Shown: positions 52,579-62,031, numbered from the stretch's first letter. The stretch is DNA of 64,000 nucleotides from CAZNPA01 sp964575095 (GCA_964575095.1 CAZNPA010000003.1:1-64000); one strand, 5' to 3'. Numbers and translations: made by a program. Notes: generated from the sequence alone by a model not told the origin.

Positions 52579-53174
52579 ACCGGCAACAGGCCTTTCGCAT
52601 GCAGCGCCTCGATGACGGTAAAGCACGGCATCGGCAGGAAAAAGATCGCCGCGTCCATCAGTGTGCGGCGGATGAATTTCGGCCGCGCCTCCACGGTTTC
52701 CGGCTCGCGCCACAGTTTCAGGTTAGGTATCCAGCGCGGTACCTCCCTACGGTATGCGGCATACGCATCGCCGAATTTATGCGAAAGGAACGCTTCTTCC
52801 TTCGATACCACCTGGGGGTAATAGAGCAGGAACGCCGCCGCCAGAATAATCACCACCGTCCACATGCCCGATTGCATGCCGATGCCCACCATCGCCAGGA
52901 ACGAAAAGGCATAGAGCGGGTTGCGCACGATGGAAAACGGGCCTTCGCGCATCACGAGGTCGTTCTTGCGGCCGCCGATATAGGCCGAGCAGTAGGCGCG
53001 ACCCATGGCGCCGACGATGACCAAAGCATAGCCCAGCCACAACATGCACTCGCGCGGGAATTCATGCGCCGGCATTTCGGGCGCGACCACCAGCAGCGAC
53101 GCTATCGCCGCGGCCGCGAAAATGCGGCTGTGATGCTGACGTGCTTTTAAAAGTTTTGGGTTGTTATCGTTCAT
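52560..53174 (-). CDS. Isoprenylcysteine carboxyl methyltransferase/PEMT-family membrane protein (204 aa)
   Basis: Five or so membrane helices surround the conserved GPFSIVRNPLYAFSFLAMVG and EEAFLSHKFGDAYAAYRREVPRW, the SAM-binding part of ICMT-like methyltransferases. The substrate is unknown; bacterial members may act on lipids or on small molecules. It overlaps comEC by 11 nt upstream and uvrD by 19 nt downstream. Confidence 0.88.
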
Positions 53175-55317
53175 CGCTTTCCCCGTTCGTTTCAGGTTCT
53201 TTTGGCATCATAGCTTTCTTGTCCTTGGGGTAAAGCGCATAATGCGGCACCACCACCCACGGCCTTTTGCCGCGATATTGCGACGAGGTTTCGACGGCAA
53301 CGCCCTCGTCGCCGAAGCGCAGCGCCGTCGCGCCGTGCAGCTTCAAAAACCGCTCGTCGATCAGAAGCGGTATGTCGCCGCAGGCCGGCTCGCCGTCCAG
53401 CCAGTCCGACGAAATCACGACGTCCGCCTTCTCGTTGCACAGGCTTTTCGTCTCGTCTTTTCGCTTGGCGATGGCGAGGCGTTTTCCATGCATCGTCGCC
53501 ACGCAGCGCTGCTTGTTGCACTCCGGCATATCCTGGCGGCCTTCCGCCTCCTTCAGCGTCAGCGCGGTTTCTTTCCCCTCGGCGCGCAGCCAGTTTTCAA
53601 TATCGAAGCTCTTCGCCGTGCCGCGCACAAGCAGGTGCTCGCCGTCCTCCAGTCGCAACATGACCTTGGTGGCGTCGTCGCTGATCCAGACGTCGTAGGG
53701 CGTATGCAGGAGCAGCGTCGAAAAGCCGATGACGGCTGCCGGGATGCCAAGCAGCCGCCAACGCTGCTGCCACAGGCAGAGCCACAGCCCGCCGAACACC
53801 ACCATGAGGAACCCAGCAAAGGTGGGCGACGGCAGCGCGATGCTGGCAAACGGCAGCCCGGCGAACCAGCGCGACGCGGAGAGCATCCAGCCGATGCCGT
53901 GTTCCAGCATCGAAAGCGGCCAGGCCTCAAGCCCCAGCGGCATCGCAAGAAACGCCAGCACGGCGGCAGGCATAATCCAGAACGACGCCAGCGGCACCAT
54001 CAGCATATTGGCGACGATGCCCCAGACGGTGAAACGATTAAAATGATAAATGACCAGCGGCGTCGTTGCCAACGTCGCCGCCAAGGAGGTCGCGACGAGG
54101 CCGAAGAAATATACCCCCACCGTACGCACCATACCCCGCCCGGGTGTGTAAAGCAGCCGTGAAAAACGCTCATAGAGGGCGATGATCGCCATCGTCGCCG
54201 CGAATGAGAGCTGGAAGCTGACGCCAAGCAGCGACTCCGGCTGGAACAGCAAAATCAGCGCCGCCGCCCACGCCAGCGAATAGAGGCTGATGCCGCGCCG
54301 GTCGAACAGCACCGCCACCATAATGCACGCCACCATGACGAACGAGCGTATCGCCGGCACTGGGTATCCGGCCAGCAGCAGATAGGCCAGCGCCGACAGC
54401 AGCCCGACGAAAGCGGCGATTTTTTTGATCGGCAGCGTGAGCGCCAGCGGCATATATAAGGACAGCAAGAAACGCACGGCGATATAGACCAGCCCCACCG
54501 CCAGCGACATGTGCAACCCGGAAATCGAGAGCACATGGTACAGCCCGGAGTCGCGCATGGATTCCTTGACGTCCTCGGAGACGCCCGCCTGCTCGCCCAC
54601 CATCATCGCCGCCGCAACCGCGCCGCTGTCTTTCTCCATCGAATCGCGGATGCGCTCGGCGAGCCTGAGGCGAAGGGCGTTGAGCCACAGCTCAAAACCG
54701 TCGATCTCGGCCGGCGCGATGACTTCCGGCGCAAACGGCGAAAAGCCGACGGCGCCGATGCGGTCGTAATAAAAGCTGCGCGAAAAATCGTAGGCGCGCG
54801 GCATGGTCGGCGTTGGCGGCGAAAACAGCATGGCGCGAAGTTTGATGCGGTCGCCGATCTGAAGCTCCGGCGCGTCCTTCTTCAGGGAAACGGTGACGCG
54901 CGCCGGCGTCGTTTTCGCCTGCACGCGCTCGATGGCAAGCTGCGACAGCGTCAGCGTCTCGCCCTTGGGTTTCAGGTTGATGTCGTCGATGCGGCCTTCG
55001 ATGTCGCGGAAAAAAAGCGTCTTGTGCAGGACCGGTGCGGCGACGCTTTGCGTGCGCACGCTGGCTACGGAAAACCCGACCGCCATGATGAGCAGCGAAA
55101 TTGCCGCGAGCCGCAGCGCCAATATCCGCCGCACGCACAGCAACAGGCTGGCCGAAAGCACCACCGCCGACGGCGCCGCCCAGTATTGGGGCTCATAGGG
55201 CAGCCAGAAATAAAACCCGATGCCGGCGGCCAGCAGCACCGGCACAAAAAGCGCCAGCCGGTCGCGTTCTTTGAGGAAGGTGTCAGAGGTCAGAGTTCGG
55301 GGGTCAGGGAAGCGCAT
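53164..55317 (-). CDS. comEC: ComEC/Rec2-family DNA-uptake membrane protein (717 aa)
   Basis: An N-terminal OB-like segment (about 100-190) is followed by the competence domain with many helices: MREDSGLYHVLSISGLHMSL-type loop (SMRDSGLYHVLSISGLHMSL), then VPAIRSFVMVACIMVAV and SLYSLAWAAALILL. The C-terminal part lacks the zinc beta-lactamase motif HxHxDH, as in many alphaproteobacteria. It would form the inner-membrane channel for transforming DNA. Start MRFPDPRTL. Confidence 0.93.
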   Translation of the reverse strand: MRFPDPRTLTSDTFLKERDRLALFVPVLLAAGIGFYFWLPYEPQYWAAPSAVVLSASLLLCVRRILALRLAAISLLIMAVGFSVASVRTQSVAAPVLHKTLFFRDIEGRIDDINLKPKGETLTLSQLAIERVQAKTTPARVTVSLKKDAPELQIGDRIKLRAMLFSPPTPTMPRAYDFSRSFYYDRIGAVGFSPFAPEVIAPAEIDGFELWLNALRLRLAERIRDSMEKDSGAVAAAMMVGEQAGVSEDVKESMRDSGLYHVLSISGLHMSLAVGLVYIAVRFLLSLYMPLALTLPIKKIAAFVGLLSALAYLLLAGYPVPAIRSFVMVACIMVAVLFDRRGISLYSLAWAAALILLFQPESLLGVSFQLSFAATMAIIALYERFSRLLYTPGRGMVRTVGVYFFGLVATSLAATLATTPLVIYHFNRFTVWGIVANMLMVPLASFWIMPAAVLAFLAMPLGLEAWPLSMLEHGIGWMLSASRWFAGLPFASIALPSPTFAGFLMVVFGGLWLCLWQQRWRLLGIPAAVIGFSTLLLHTPYDVWISDDATKVMLRLEDGEHLLVRGTAKSFDIENWLRAEGKETALTLKEAEGRQDMPECNKQRCVATMHGKRLAIAKRKDETKSLCNEKADVVISSDWLDGEPACGDIPLLIDERFLKLHGATALRFGDEGVAVETSSQYRGKRPWVVVPHYALYPKDKKAMMPKEPETNGESDER

Positions 55318-55361
55318 GAAGCATTTCTAACAAAACAGTAGCAAATATATAGTCTTTTTGG

Positions 55362-55484
55362 CAAAGTCGCTAGGCTGAGCCGGATGCGAAGCCATGCGAG
55401 AACCGCAGCGCAGCGTACGTTTCTGGTACGTGAGCAGCGGAAGCGCAGCATGGCAAGTAAGCTGGGCCAGCCTAGTAGACTTTG
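55362..55484. repeat. 123-bp imperfect inverted repeat upstream of gltX
   Basis: The ends CAAAGTC (55362-55368) and GACTTTG (55478-55484) are complementary. The next blocks GCTAGGCTG / CAGCCTAG and GCCATGC / GCATGGC continue the stem with small mismatches. The centre carries CGTAC (55414-55418) / GTACG (55426-55430). The element ends 6 nt before the gltX ATG, where a ribosome site would be expected. Confidence 0.8.
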
Positions 55485-55490
55485 GACATT

Positions 55491-56840
55491 ATGACCGTCA
55501 TTACCCGCTTCGCCCCCTCTCCCACCGGATACCTGCATATCGGCGGTGCGCGCACGGCGCTGTTCAATTATCTGTTTGCCAAGCACCATAAAGGAAAATT
55601 CCTGCTCCGGATCGAGGACACCGACCGCGAGCGCTCGACCAAGGAAGCCGAGCAGGCGATTTTAGATGGCCTCAAATGGCTGGGTCTCGACTGGGACGGC
55701 GAAGTCTATTTCCAGCACAAATTCGAGAAGCGCCATTACGAAGTAGCGCAGGAATTACTCAAAAACGGCCATGCGTATAACTGTTACTGCACGCCGCAAG
55801 AATTGGCGGAACTGCGTGAGAAAAAATTACCGTATGACCGCCGCTGGCGCAACCGCACCGATGGTCCTGCTGACATCAAGCCTGCCGTGCGGCTTAAAGC
55901 GCCGCTGGATAAAGATATCGTCGTGCAGGATAAAATCCGCGGCGACGTGAAAACACCCGCCGGGCAACTCGAAGATTTAGTGATCCTGCGTTCCGACGGC
56001 ACGCCGACATATAATCTCGCCGTAGTGGTGGACGATCACGACATGGGCGTCACACACATCATCCGCGGCGAAGACCATCTCACCAACGCCGCCAAGCAAA
56101 TGGTAATTTATCAGGCGATGGGCTGGAACGTGCCGGTATTCGCGCATATCCCGCTGATTCACGGCGCCGACGGTGCCAAGATGTCCAAACGCCACGGCGC
56201 AGTCGGCGTCGATGCCTATCGCGACCTGGGTTATCTGCCGGAAGCGCTGCGCAATTATTTGCTGCGCCTCGGTTGGGCGCATGGCGACGACGAAACCATC
56301 AGCGACGCGCAGGCCATCGAATGGTTTTCGCTCGAAGGCGTCGGTCAGTCGCCATCACGCTTCGACTTTGCCAAGCTCGATAATCTGAATGCGCATTATA
56401 TCAGGGAAGCCGATGACACAAGATTGGTGGAATTAATTAGTCATTCCCGCGAAAGCGGGAATCCAGAGCGGTTGCTACGCGCTATGCCGGGTCTCAAAGC
56501 CCGCGCTAAAACGCTCAAAGAATTGTCCGAAAGCGCCGCATTTTATACGGCAAAACGCCCTCTGGTTTTAGATGCAAAAGCCACGGAAACATTAGAAAAA
56601 GGCGGCCGCGAAATTATCAAAGCCCTGCTGCCCAAGCTTGAAGCGTTAAGCGATTTTACCCATACAAAACTGGAGGAAATTTGCCGCCAGTTTGCCGAAT
56701 CTTCTGGCCAGAAACTGGGCAACATCGCGCAGCCGCTGCGCGCGGCCTTAAGCGGAAAAACCGTGTCCCCGCCGGTGTTTGAAGTCATGGAGATATTAGG
56801 CAAAGACGAAACTATTGGCCGCTTAAAAGACGTGTGTTAG
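55491..56840 (+). CDS. gltX: Glutamyl-tRNA synthetase (449 aa)
   Basis: This is a class I synthetase with HIGH-type RFAPSPTGYLHIGGARTALF, DTDRERS, and KMSKR-type GADGAKMSKRHGA. DDHDMGVTHIIRGEDHL is the glutamate-specific segment. The start is MTVITRF at 55491; a TTG three codons earlier is also open. Residues about 318-324 (HSRESGNP) are encoded by a palindromic hairpin of the ATTCCCGC family, inserted in-frame just after the catalytic domain where the anticodon-binding domain begins. Alphaproteobacteria often have two GltX; which one this is remains open. Confidence 0.95.
   Translation: MTVITRFAPSPTGYLHIGGARTALFNYLFAKHHKGKFLLRIEDTDRERSTKEAEQAILDGLKWLGLDWDGEVYFQHKFEKRHYEVAQELLKNGHAYNCYCTPQELAELREKKLPYDRRWRNRTDGPADIKPAVRLKAPLDKDIVVQDKIRGDVKTPAGQLEDLVILRSDGTPTYNLAVVVDDHDMGVTHIIRGEDHLTNAAKQMVIYQAMGWNVPVFAHIPLIHGADGAKMSKRHGAVGVDAYRDLGYLPEALRNYLLRLGWAHGDDETISDAQAIEWFSLEGVGQSPSRFDFAKLDNLNAHYIREADDTRLVELISHSRESGNPERLLRAMPGLKARAKTLKELSESAAFYTAKRPLVLDAKATETLEKGGREIIKALLPKLEALSDFTHTKLEEICRQFAESSGQKLGNIAQPLRAALSGKTVSPPVFEVMEILGKDETIGRLKDVC
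56443..56462 (+). repeat. Palindromic hairpin (ATTCCCGC family) inside gltX
   Basis: ATTCCCGC (56443-56450) and GCGGGAAT (56455-56462) form a perfect 8-bp stem with a GAAA loop. This is the same unit as one half of the intergenic elements at 24640 and 50332. It is read in-frame as about seven residues. Confidence 0.85.
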
Positions 56841-56849
56841 GATAATGCC

Positions 56850-57464
56850 ATGGCCATATTACCCTTAGTCATCGCGCCGGACGAGCGCCTCAAAACAAAA
56901 TCGTCGCCGATCGACAAGGTCGATGCCGAGATCAAAAAACTCGCCGCCGACATGTTCGACACCATGTATGCCGAGCGCGGTATCGGCCTGGCCGCCGTGC
57001 AGGTCGGCATTTTGAAGCGCATGCTGATTGCCGACGTGACGTGGCGCGAAGAGGAAGGCCCGGGCGAGCAGCATGTGCTGATCAATCCCGAAATTATCGA
57101 GGCCGATAAAGAACCGCATGTTTATAAAGAAGGCTGCCTGTCATTTCCCGACCAGTTCGCCGACGTGACGCGCCCCAAGACCGTCCGCGTGCGCTATTTG
57201 GATGTAAATGGAAAGCAGCAGGAACAAACGTTTGAGGGGTTGCTGGCCACCTGCATTCAGCACGAGATCGATCACATCAACGGCATCGTTTTCGTCGATC
57301 ATATCTCGATGCTGAAACGCGATATGATTTTGCGCAAGCTCAAAAAGCTCAAAAAAGCCGGCGCGTTCGACGAGCACGTGCATGGGCCCAATTGCAATCA
57401 CGACCACCCTCCCGAGCATGAGCACGTCCACGGCCCGAACTGCAACCACGATCACGTATTATAA
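56850..57464 (+). CDS. def: Peptide deformylase with His/Cys-rich tail (204 aa)
   Basis: The deformylase motifs are GIGLAAVQ (motif 1), EGCLSFPDQFADVTRPK (motif 2) and QHEIDHINGIVFVD (motif 3), so all metal ligands are present. The usual domain ends at about residue 172. A tail then carries two copies of EHVHGPNCNHDH (175-186 and 191-202) with nine His and two Cys. Such tails bind metals in proteins like SlyD or HypB. It heads the def-fmt-truA operon and overlaps fmt by one nucleotide. Confidence 0.96.
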   Translation: MAILPLVIAPDERLKTKSSPIDKVDAEIKKLAADMFDTMYAERGIGLAAVQVGILKRMLIADVTWREEEGPGEQHVLINPEIIEADKEPHVYKEGCLSFPDQFADVTRPKTVRVRYLDVNGKQQEQTFEGLLATCIQHEIDHINGIVFVDHISMLKRDMILRKLKKLKKAGAFDEHVHGPNCNHDHPPEHEHVHGPNCNHDHVL

Positions 57465-58378
57465 TGCGTATCGTGTTCATGGGGACACCGGTATTTGCGC
57501 TGCCCACCTTACAGGCGCTGCATAAAGCCGGGCATGAGATAGCCGCCGTCTACACCCAGCCGCCCAAACCCGCCGGTCGCGGCCAGAAGGAAACGCCGTC
57601 GCCGGTGCATCAATATGCCCAAGAGCATAATCTTCCCGTGCACACGCCTGCGTCCTTAAAATCCGCCGAGGTGCAAAAAACATTTTCCGAACACAAAGCC
57701 GAGGTAGCTGTGGTAGTCGCCTATGGACTATTATTGCCCAAGCCGATCTTGGAAGCGTATCCCTTGGGCTGCATCAACGTGCACCCGTCACTGCTGCCAC
57801 GCTGGCGGGGTGCGGCGCCGATACAGCGCACGATCATGGCCGGTGATAAAGAAACCGCCATCGTCATCATGCAGATGGATGAAGGCCTGGATACCGGCGA
57901 TATGTTGCTGGTGGAGCGCTGCGCCATTGCGCCCGGCACCACGGCGGGGATATTGCACGACACGTTGGCGGAAAAAGCCGGACAGCTGGTGTTGAAAACG
58001 CTCGAGGGACTCAAGAAAAAAAATCTCGCGCCGCAAAAACAATCCGATATTGGCGTCACCTATGCCAAAAAAATTGCCAAAGCGGAATGTGCACTCGATT
58101 GGAAACGTCCGGCGCAAGAGCTCTATCACCATATTCTTGGTCTCTCCCCTGCTCCCGGCGCATTTTTTACGTATAATAACGAAACGATCAAAGTCTTTGC
58201 GGCTGCGGTCGAAGAAAAATCGGCAGCGCCGGCAACCGCACTGGACGATTGCCTGCTGATCGCGTGCGGGCAAGGAAGCCTGCGGCTGCTTGAGCTGCAA
58301 CGCCCCGGCAAAAAACGTATGGACGCCGCCGAATTGTTGCGCGGGTTTTCGATACCCCCTGGCAGTATGCTGGAATAA
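57464..58378 (+). CDS. fmt: Methionyl-tRNA formyltransferase (304 aa)
   Basis: It has the N-terminal formyltransferase fold MRIVFMGTPVFALPTLQAL, the catalytic GCINVHPSLLPRWRGAAPIQRTIMAGD (Asn/His) and MQMDEGLDTGDML. The C-terminal OB domain has SPAPGAFFTYNNETIKVF. It forms fMet-tRNA, the substrate chain acted on by the preceding deformylase. Confidence 0.98.
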   Translation: MRIVFMGTPVFALPTLQALHKAGHEIAAVYTQPPKPAGRGQKETPSPVHQYAQEHNLPVHTPASLKSAEVQKTFSEHKAEVAVVVAYGLLLPKPILEAYPLGCINVHPSLLPRWRGAAPIQRTIMAGDKETAIVIMQMDEGLDTGDMLLVERCAIAPGTTAGILHDTLAEKAGQLVLKTLEGLKKKNLAPQKQSDIGVTYAKKIAKAECALDWKRPAQELYHHILGLSPAPGAFFTYNNETIKVFAAAVEEKSAAPATALDDCLLIACGQGSLRLLELQRPGKKRMDAAELLRGFSIPPGSMLE

Positions 58379-58379
58379 T

Positions 58380-59126
58380 ATGCCGCGCTACAAACTCATT
58401 ATCGAATACGATGGCAATCCCTATATCGGCTGGCAGCGGCAGGTGGGGCAGAAGAGCGTCCAGGGCGAGCTGGAAACCGCGCTGTTCAAGTTCTGCGGCG
58501 AACCGGCGGAGATCGTAGGCGCCGGGCGCACCGATGCCGGCGTGCATGCCACCGCGCAAGTCGCGCATGTCGATCTGTCAAAAACATACGAGCCGTTCCA
58601 AATCATGCAGGCACTCAATTTTCATCTGTTCGACGGCAGCGAAAACCGCATCTCCGTGCTGGACGCCGAGGAAGCGCCGGACGATTTCCATGCACGCTTC
58701 TCGGCGGTAAAGCGCCATTACCGCTACCGCATTGTCAACCGCCGCGCGCGGCTGGGCCTGGAGGCCGGATATGCCTGGCAGGTGGTGGAGCCGCTCGATG
58801 TTCCCGCCATGCAGGCGGCGGCCAAGTGCCTCTTGGGTACGCACGATTTTTCCAGCTTCCGCGACACGCGCTGCCAGGCCAAATCGCCGGAGAAGACGCT
58901 CGACCATTTCGCCATCGGCCAAAACGGCGAAAATATTTTCTTCGAGACAAACGCGCGCTCGTTCCTGCATCACCAGGTGCGCATCATGGTCGGCACTTTG
59001 AGCATGGTGGGAAAAGGGAAATGGAAAATTGAAGACGTGAAACGGGCGCTCGATGCCAAAGACCGCAAGGAAGGCGGGCCAACGGCGCCGCCGGATGGGT
59101 TGTATTTAGTCGGCGTGGATTATTAG
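58380..59126 (+). CDS. truA: tRNA pseudouridine synthase A (248 aa)
   Basis: The catalytic Asp lies in GAGRTDAGVHATAQVAHVD. YKLIIEYDGNPYIGWQRQ at the start and RSFLHHQVRIMVGTL near the end are also typical. It modifies positions 38-40 of tRNAs. The ATG at 58380 comes one base after the fmt stop. The 3' end overlaps dapD convergently by 4 nt. Confidence 0.97.
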   Translation: MPRYKLIIEYDGNPYIGWQRQVGQKSVQGELETALFKFCGEPAEIVGAGRTDAGVHATAQVAHVDLSKTYEPFQIMQALNFHLFDGSENRISVLDAEEAPDDFHARFSAVKRHYRYRIVNRRARLGLEAGYAWQVVEPLDVPAMQAAAKCLLGTHDFSSFRDTRCQAKSPEKTLDHFAIGQNGENIFFETNARSFLHHQVRIMVGTLSMVGKGKWKIEDVKRALDAKDRKEGGPTAPPDGLYLVGVDY

Positions 59127-59974
59127 GCGCGCAGCAATTCGTTGATGCTGGTTTTGGAACGCGTTTTCTCATCAACGCGTTTCACGATGACGGCGCAGTA
59201 GGTACTGGGCGCGTCGGGTGTTTTTCCGGGCAAACTTCCCGGCACCACTACCGAGTATGCCGGTACCCTGCCCTGGTATATCTGGCCGCTTTCGCGGTCG
59301 ATAATTTTGGTCGAGGCACTTAAGTAAACACCCATCGAAATCACCGCGCCTTCCTCGACGATCACGCCTTCGGCGACTTCCGAACGCGCACCGATGAAGC
59401 AGTTGTCTTCGATGATGACCGGGTTGGCTTGCAGCGGCTCGAGCACACCGCCAATGCCGACACCGCCCGAAATATGGCAGCGCTTGCCGATCTGCGCGCA
59501 ACTGCCGATCGTCACCCACGTATCGACCATCGTGCCTTCGCCGAGATAGGCGCCGACATTGACGAAGCTCGGCATCAGCACCACGTCTTTGCCGATGAAA
59601 GCCGATTTGCGTACAAAACAGCCCGGCACGGCGCGAAATCCGGCGGCTTGAAATGTCTTTTCGTTCCAGCCTTGGAATTTGGACGGTACTTTGTCGTACC
59701 AGTAACTATATTGGCTGGGATCTTCTAATTTTTCAGCGTCATAAGGCCCGTGCGCCAAGAGATGCATCGGGTTTAAGCGAAACGACAGCAGCACCGCCTT
59801 CTTGGCCCACTGGTTGACGCGCCATTCGGATCCGTGTTTTTCGGCAATGCGAAGCGCGCCCGAATCCAATTGCTCGATCACCTTCTCCACCGCCGCGCGG
59901 ATGTCGCCTTTTGTGTCGGCGTTTAAACGCTCGCGCTCGTCCCAGGCTTTTTCGATGGTTTGTTCAAGCGGCAT
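59123..59974 (-). CDS. dapD: Tetrahydrodipicolinate N-succinyltransferase (283 aa)
   Basis: This is the lysine/diaminopimelate pathway enzyme. The N-terminal helical domain (IEKAWDERERLNADTKG) precedes the left-handed beta-helix with GVGIGGVLEPLQANPVIIED and SEVAEGVIVEEGAVISMGVY. AVIVKRVDEKTRSKTSINELLR closes it. It overlaps folC by 11 nt at its start. Confidence 0.97.
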   Translation of the reverse strand: MPLEQTIEKAWDERERLNADTKGDIRAAVEKVIEQLDSGALRIAEKHGSEWRVNQWAKKAVLLSFRLNPMHLLAHGPYDAEKLEDPSQYSYWYDKVPSKFQGWNEKTFQAAGFRAVPGCFVRKSAFIGKDVVLMPSFVNVGAYLGEGTMVDTWVTIGSCAQIGKRCHISGGVGIGGVLEPLQANPVIIEDNCFIGARSEVAEGVIVEEGAVISMGVYLSASTKIIDRESGQIYQGRVPAYSVVVPGSLPGKTPDAPSTYCAVIVKRVDEKTRSKTSINELLRA

Positions 59975-61268
59975 CTTGGTTCCTTACGTCGTTGGTCGCC
60001 AGCACTTTGCCCGCCAGATAGAGCGAACCGCAAATGCAGATCAATGCCGGAGTTTTGGCACGCTGAATGATGGTTTGCAACGCATTTTCGATACTTGGTG
60101 CGGCGGTGGCGCTTATACCAGCGTTTTGCGCCGCCGAGAGCATCTCGGCCGCAGACAGGCTCGTGGTTTCGTCCGGAATGGCAACGGCGGCAAGCGACGC
60201 GACGTAGGGCGCGACGGCGCTTAAATACCCGCCGACGTCCTTGCGCCCGACCATGCCGCAGATAAGGTGTATCTCCTTGCCGGTTTGCTCTTTAAGCCAC
60301 GCCGCCAGTATCTCGCCGCCCTGCGGGTTGTGGCCGCCATCCAGCCATAATTCCATACCGCCGCGCAGCATAGACGCATATTTTCCGGAAATCAGTTTCT
60401 GCAGCCGCGCTGGCCACTGGGCGCTGGCTATCCCCTGCAGAATCTGTGCGTCGCTTACATTGAACTGCGGCAATTGATCGATGCAGGCGATGGCGGTCGC
60501 GGCGTTGTCGTATTGGTGATTGCCTAAAAGCGACGGCGTATATGTCAGCGTGCGTGCCGGCGATTGATAGACGGCGCTTTTTTCCTGCCGGCGGCACTGC
60601 CATTCGTGATTCATACGGTAAAGTGGTGCTCCCATTTCGCCCGCTTTGGCATCGATGACTACCGACGCCACCGCATCCTGCCTGCCGACGACGCAGGCGA
60701 CGCCCTTTTTGATAATACCCGCCTTCTCGCCCGCGATGGCGGCCACCGTGTCGCCCAGATATTGGCAATGGTCGAGCGCGATCGGCGTAATAGCCGTCAG
60801 CGCCGGTTTCGGGATGACGTTGGTGGCGTCGAGCCTGCCGCCCATGCCGGTCTCAAGCAGCAATATATCGGCCTTCTTTTCGGCGAAGGCCAGGAACGCG
60901 ACCGCCGTCGTCGCCTCGAAGAACGTCACCGGAGTCGAAGCAAGCATCGGCGCGACGTGCTTTAATATCGTTGCGAGATATTCATCCTCGATTTCCTTTC
61001 CGGCCAGCACGATGCGCTCTTTAAAATGCACCAAATGCGGCGAAGTGTAGCGGTGGACGCGTTTTCCCGCCGCCTCAAAAATGGCGTGGAGATAGGCCAC
61101 CAGTGAGCCTTTTCCGTTGGTGCCCGCAACGTGGACGACCGGCGGCAGGCGCCTTTGCGGCGAGCCGAGCACGCCGAGGAAACGCTCGATGCGCTCCAGC
61201 GACAAATCGATCGGCGCCAATCGCGGATGGTGCAATTTATTCAAGAATGCTTCAACTGCGTCAGCCAT
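59964..61268 (-). CDS. folC: Folylpolyglutamate / dihydrofolate synthase FolC (434 aa)
   Basis: This is a Mur-ligase-type enzyme. The ATP loop is VVHVAGTNGKGSLVAYLHAI. TSPHLVHFKERI, LLLETGMGGRLDATNVI and the C-terminal LDGGHNPQGGEILAAWL are family motifs. The start MADAVEAFLNKLHHPR at 61268 overlaps folP by 8 nt. It adds glutamate to dihydropteroate and folates. Confidence 0.95.
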   Translation of the reverse strand: MADAVEAFLNKLHHPRLAPIDLSLERIERFLGVLGSPQRRLPPVVHVAGTNGKGSLVAYLHAIFEAAGKRVHRYTSPHLVHFKERIVLAGKEIEDEYLATILKHVAPMLASTPVTFFEATTAVAFLAFAEKKADILLLETGMGGRLDATNVIPKPALTAITPIALDHCQYLGDTVAAIAGEKAGIIKKGVACVVGRQDAVASVVIDAKAGEMGAPLYRMNHEWQCRRQEKSAVYQSPARTLTYTPSLLGNHQYDNAATAIACIDQLPQFNVSDAQILQGIASAQWPARLQKLISGKYASMLRGGMELWLDGGHNPQGGEILAAWLKEQTGKEIHLICGMVGRKDVGGYLSAVAPYVASLAAVAIPDETTSLSAAEMLSAAQNAGISATAAPSIENALQTIIQRAKTPALICICGSLYLAGKVLATNDVRNQDAA

Positions 61269-62031
61269 ATTTTCTTTCTTTATATAATGCGCGCGCGTGA
61301 GCGGCGACATCATGCACGCGCAGATAATCGACGCCCTGCGCGGCAAGCGCAAGCGACATGGAAAGCGTCGCCGCGTCGCGGTCAATATTTTTACCTAAAA
61401 AGGATTTCCGCGAATGACCAACTAAAATCGGCACTTCCAGCGCTTTGAATTTTTTGATATCGCGCACGATGGCGTGCGATTGCTCCGCCGTTTTTCCGAA
61501 GCCGAGGCCGGGGTCGAAGACGATGCGGCCGCGAGCGATGCCCTGCGCTTCGAGCGCGGCGATGCGCGCCCGCGCCCAGCCCAGCAGCGCCTCCGCGACG
61601 TCGATACCGGCAGGCAGCGTTATCGATGTATCGGCAGGAACGGAAAGCGAGTGCATCACCACCAACCGGCAATGATTATTTTTGACCGCCGCCACCATCT
61701 CCGGCGATGAAAAGCCGCCGACGTCGTTTATCCAGTCGGTGCCGCAATCGAGCGCGCGGCGCGCCGTTTCGGCGTGGCGCGTATCGACGGAAATCGCAGC
61801 GCCTTTGATACGGTGAAGCCCGGAAAGCACCGGCTCAAGCCGCTTCCATTCTTCCGGCGCTGACACCGGTGTTGCACCGGGGCGCGTCGATTCGGCGCCG
61901 ATATCGATGACCGTTGCGCCGTCCTCTATATACCTAGACAGGGCATCCAGCGCCGCCGCCGCATCAGCGAATTTCCCGCCGTCAGAAAACGAATCGGGCG
62001 TGAGGTTGACGATGGCCACAAGCTCAACCAT
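61261..62031 (-). CDS. folP: Dihydropteroate synthase FolP (256 aa)
   Basis: This is a TIM-barrel enzyme with the two signatures AIVNLTPDSFSDGGKF and GATVIDIGAESTRPGATPVS, plus WINDVGGF and VFDPGLGFGKTAEQS. It condenses pterin diphosphate with p-aminobenzoate. It overlaps folK by 8 nt. Length is standard. Confidence 0.97.
   Translation of the reverse strand: MVELVAIVNLTPDSFSDGGKFADAAAALDALSRYIEDGATVIDIGAESTRPGATPVSAPEEWKRLEPVLSGLHRIKGAAISVDTRHAETARRALDCGTDWINDVGGFSSPEMVAAVKNNHCRLVVMHSLSVPADTSITLPAGIDVAEALLGWARARIAALEAQGIARGRIVFDPGLGFGKTAEQSHAIVRDIKKFKALEVPILVGHSRKSFLGKNIDRDAATLSMSLALAAQGVDYLRVHDVAAHARALYKERKYG

Noticed and set aside
53161..54162. 333-codon plus-strand frame
   Set aside because: It is antisense to comEC, whose motifs are clear. 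The Arg/His/Gln-rich composition is typical of a GC-rich shadow frame.
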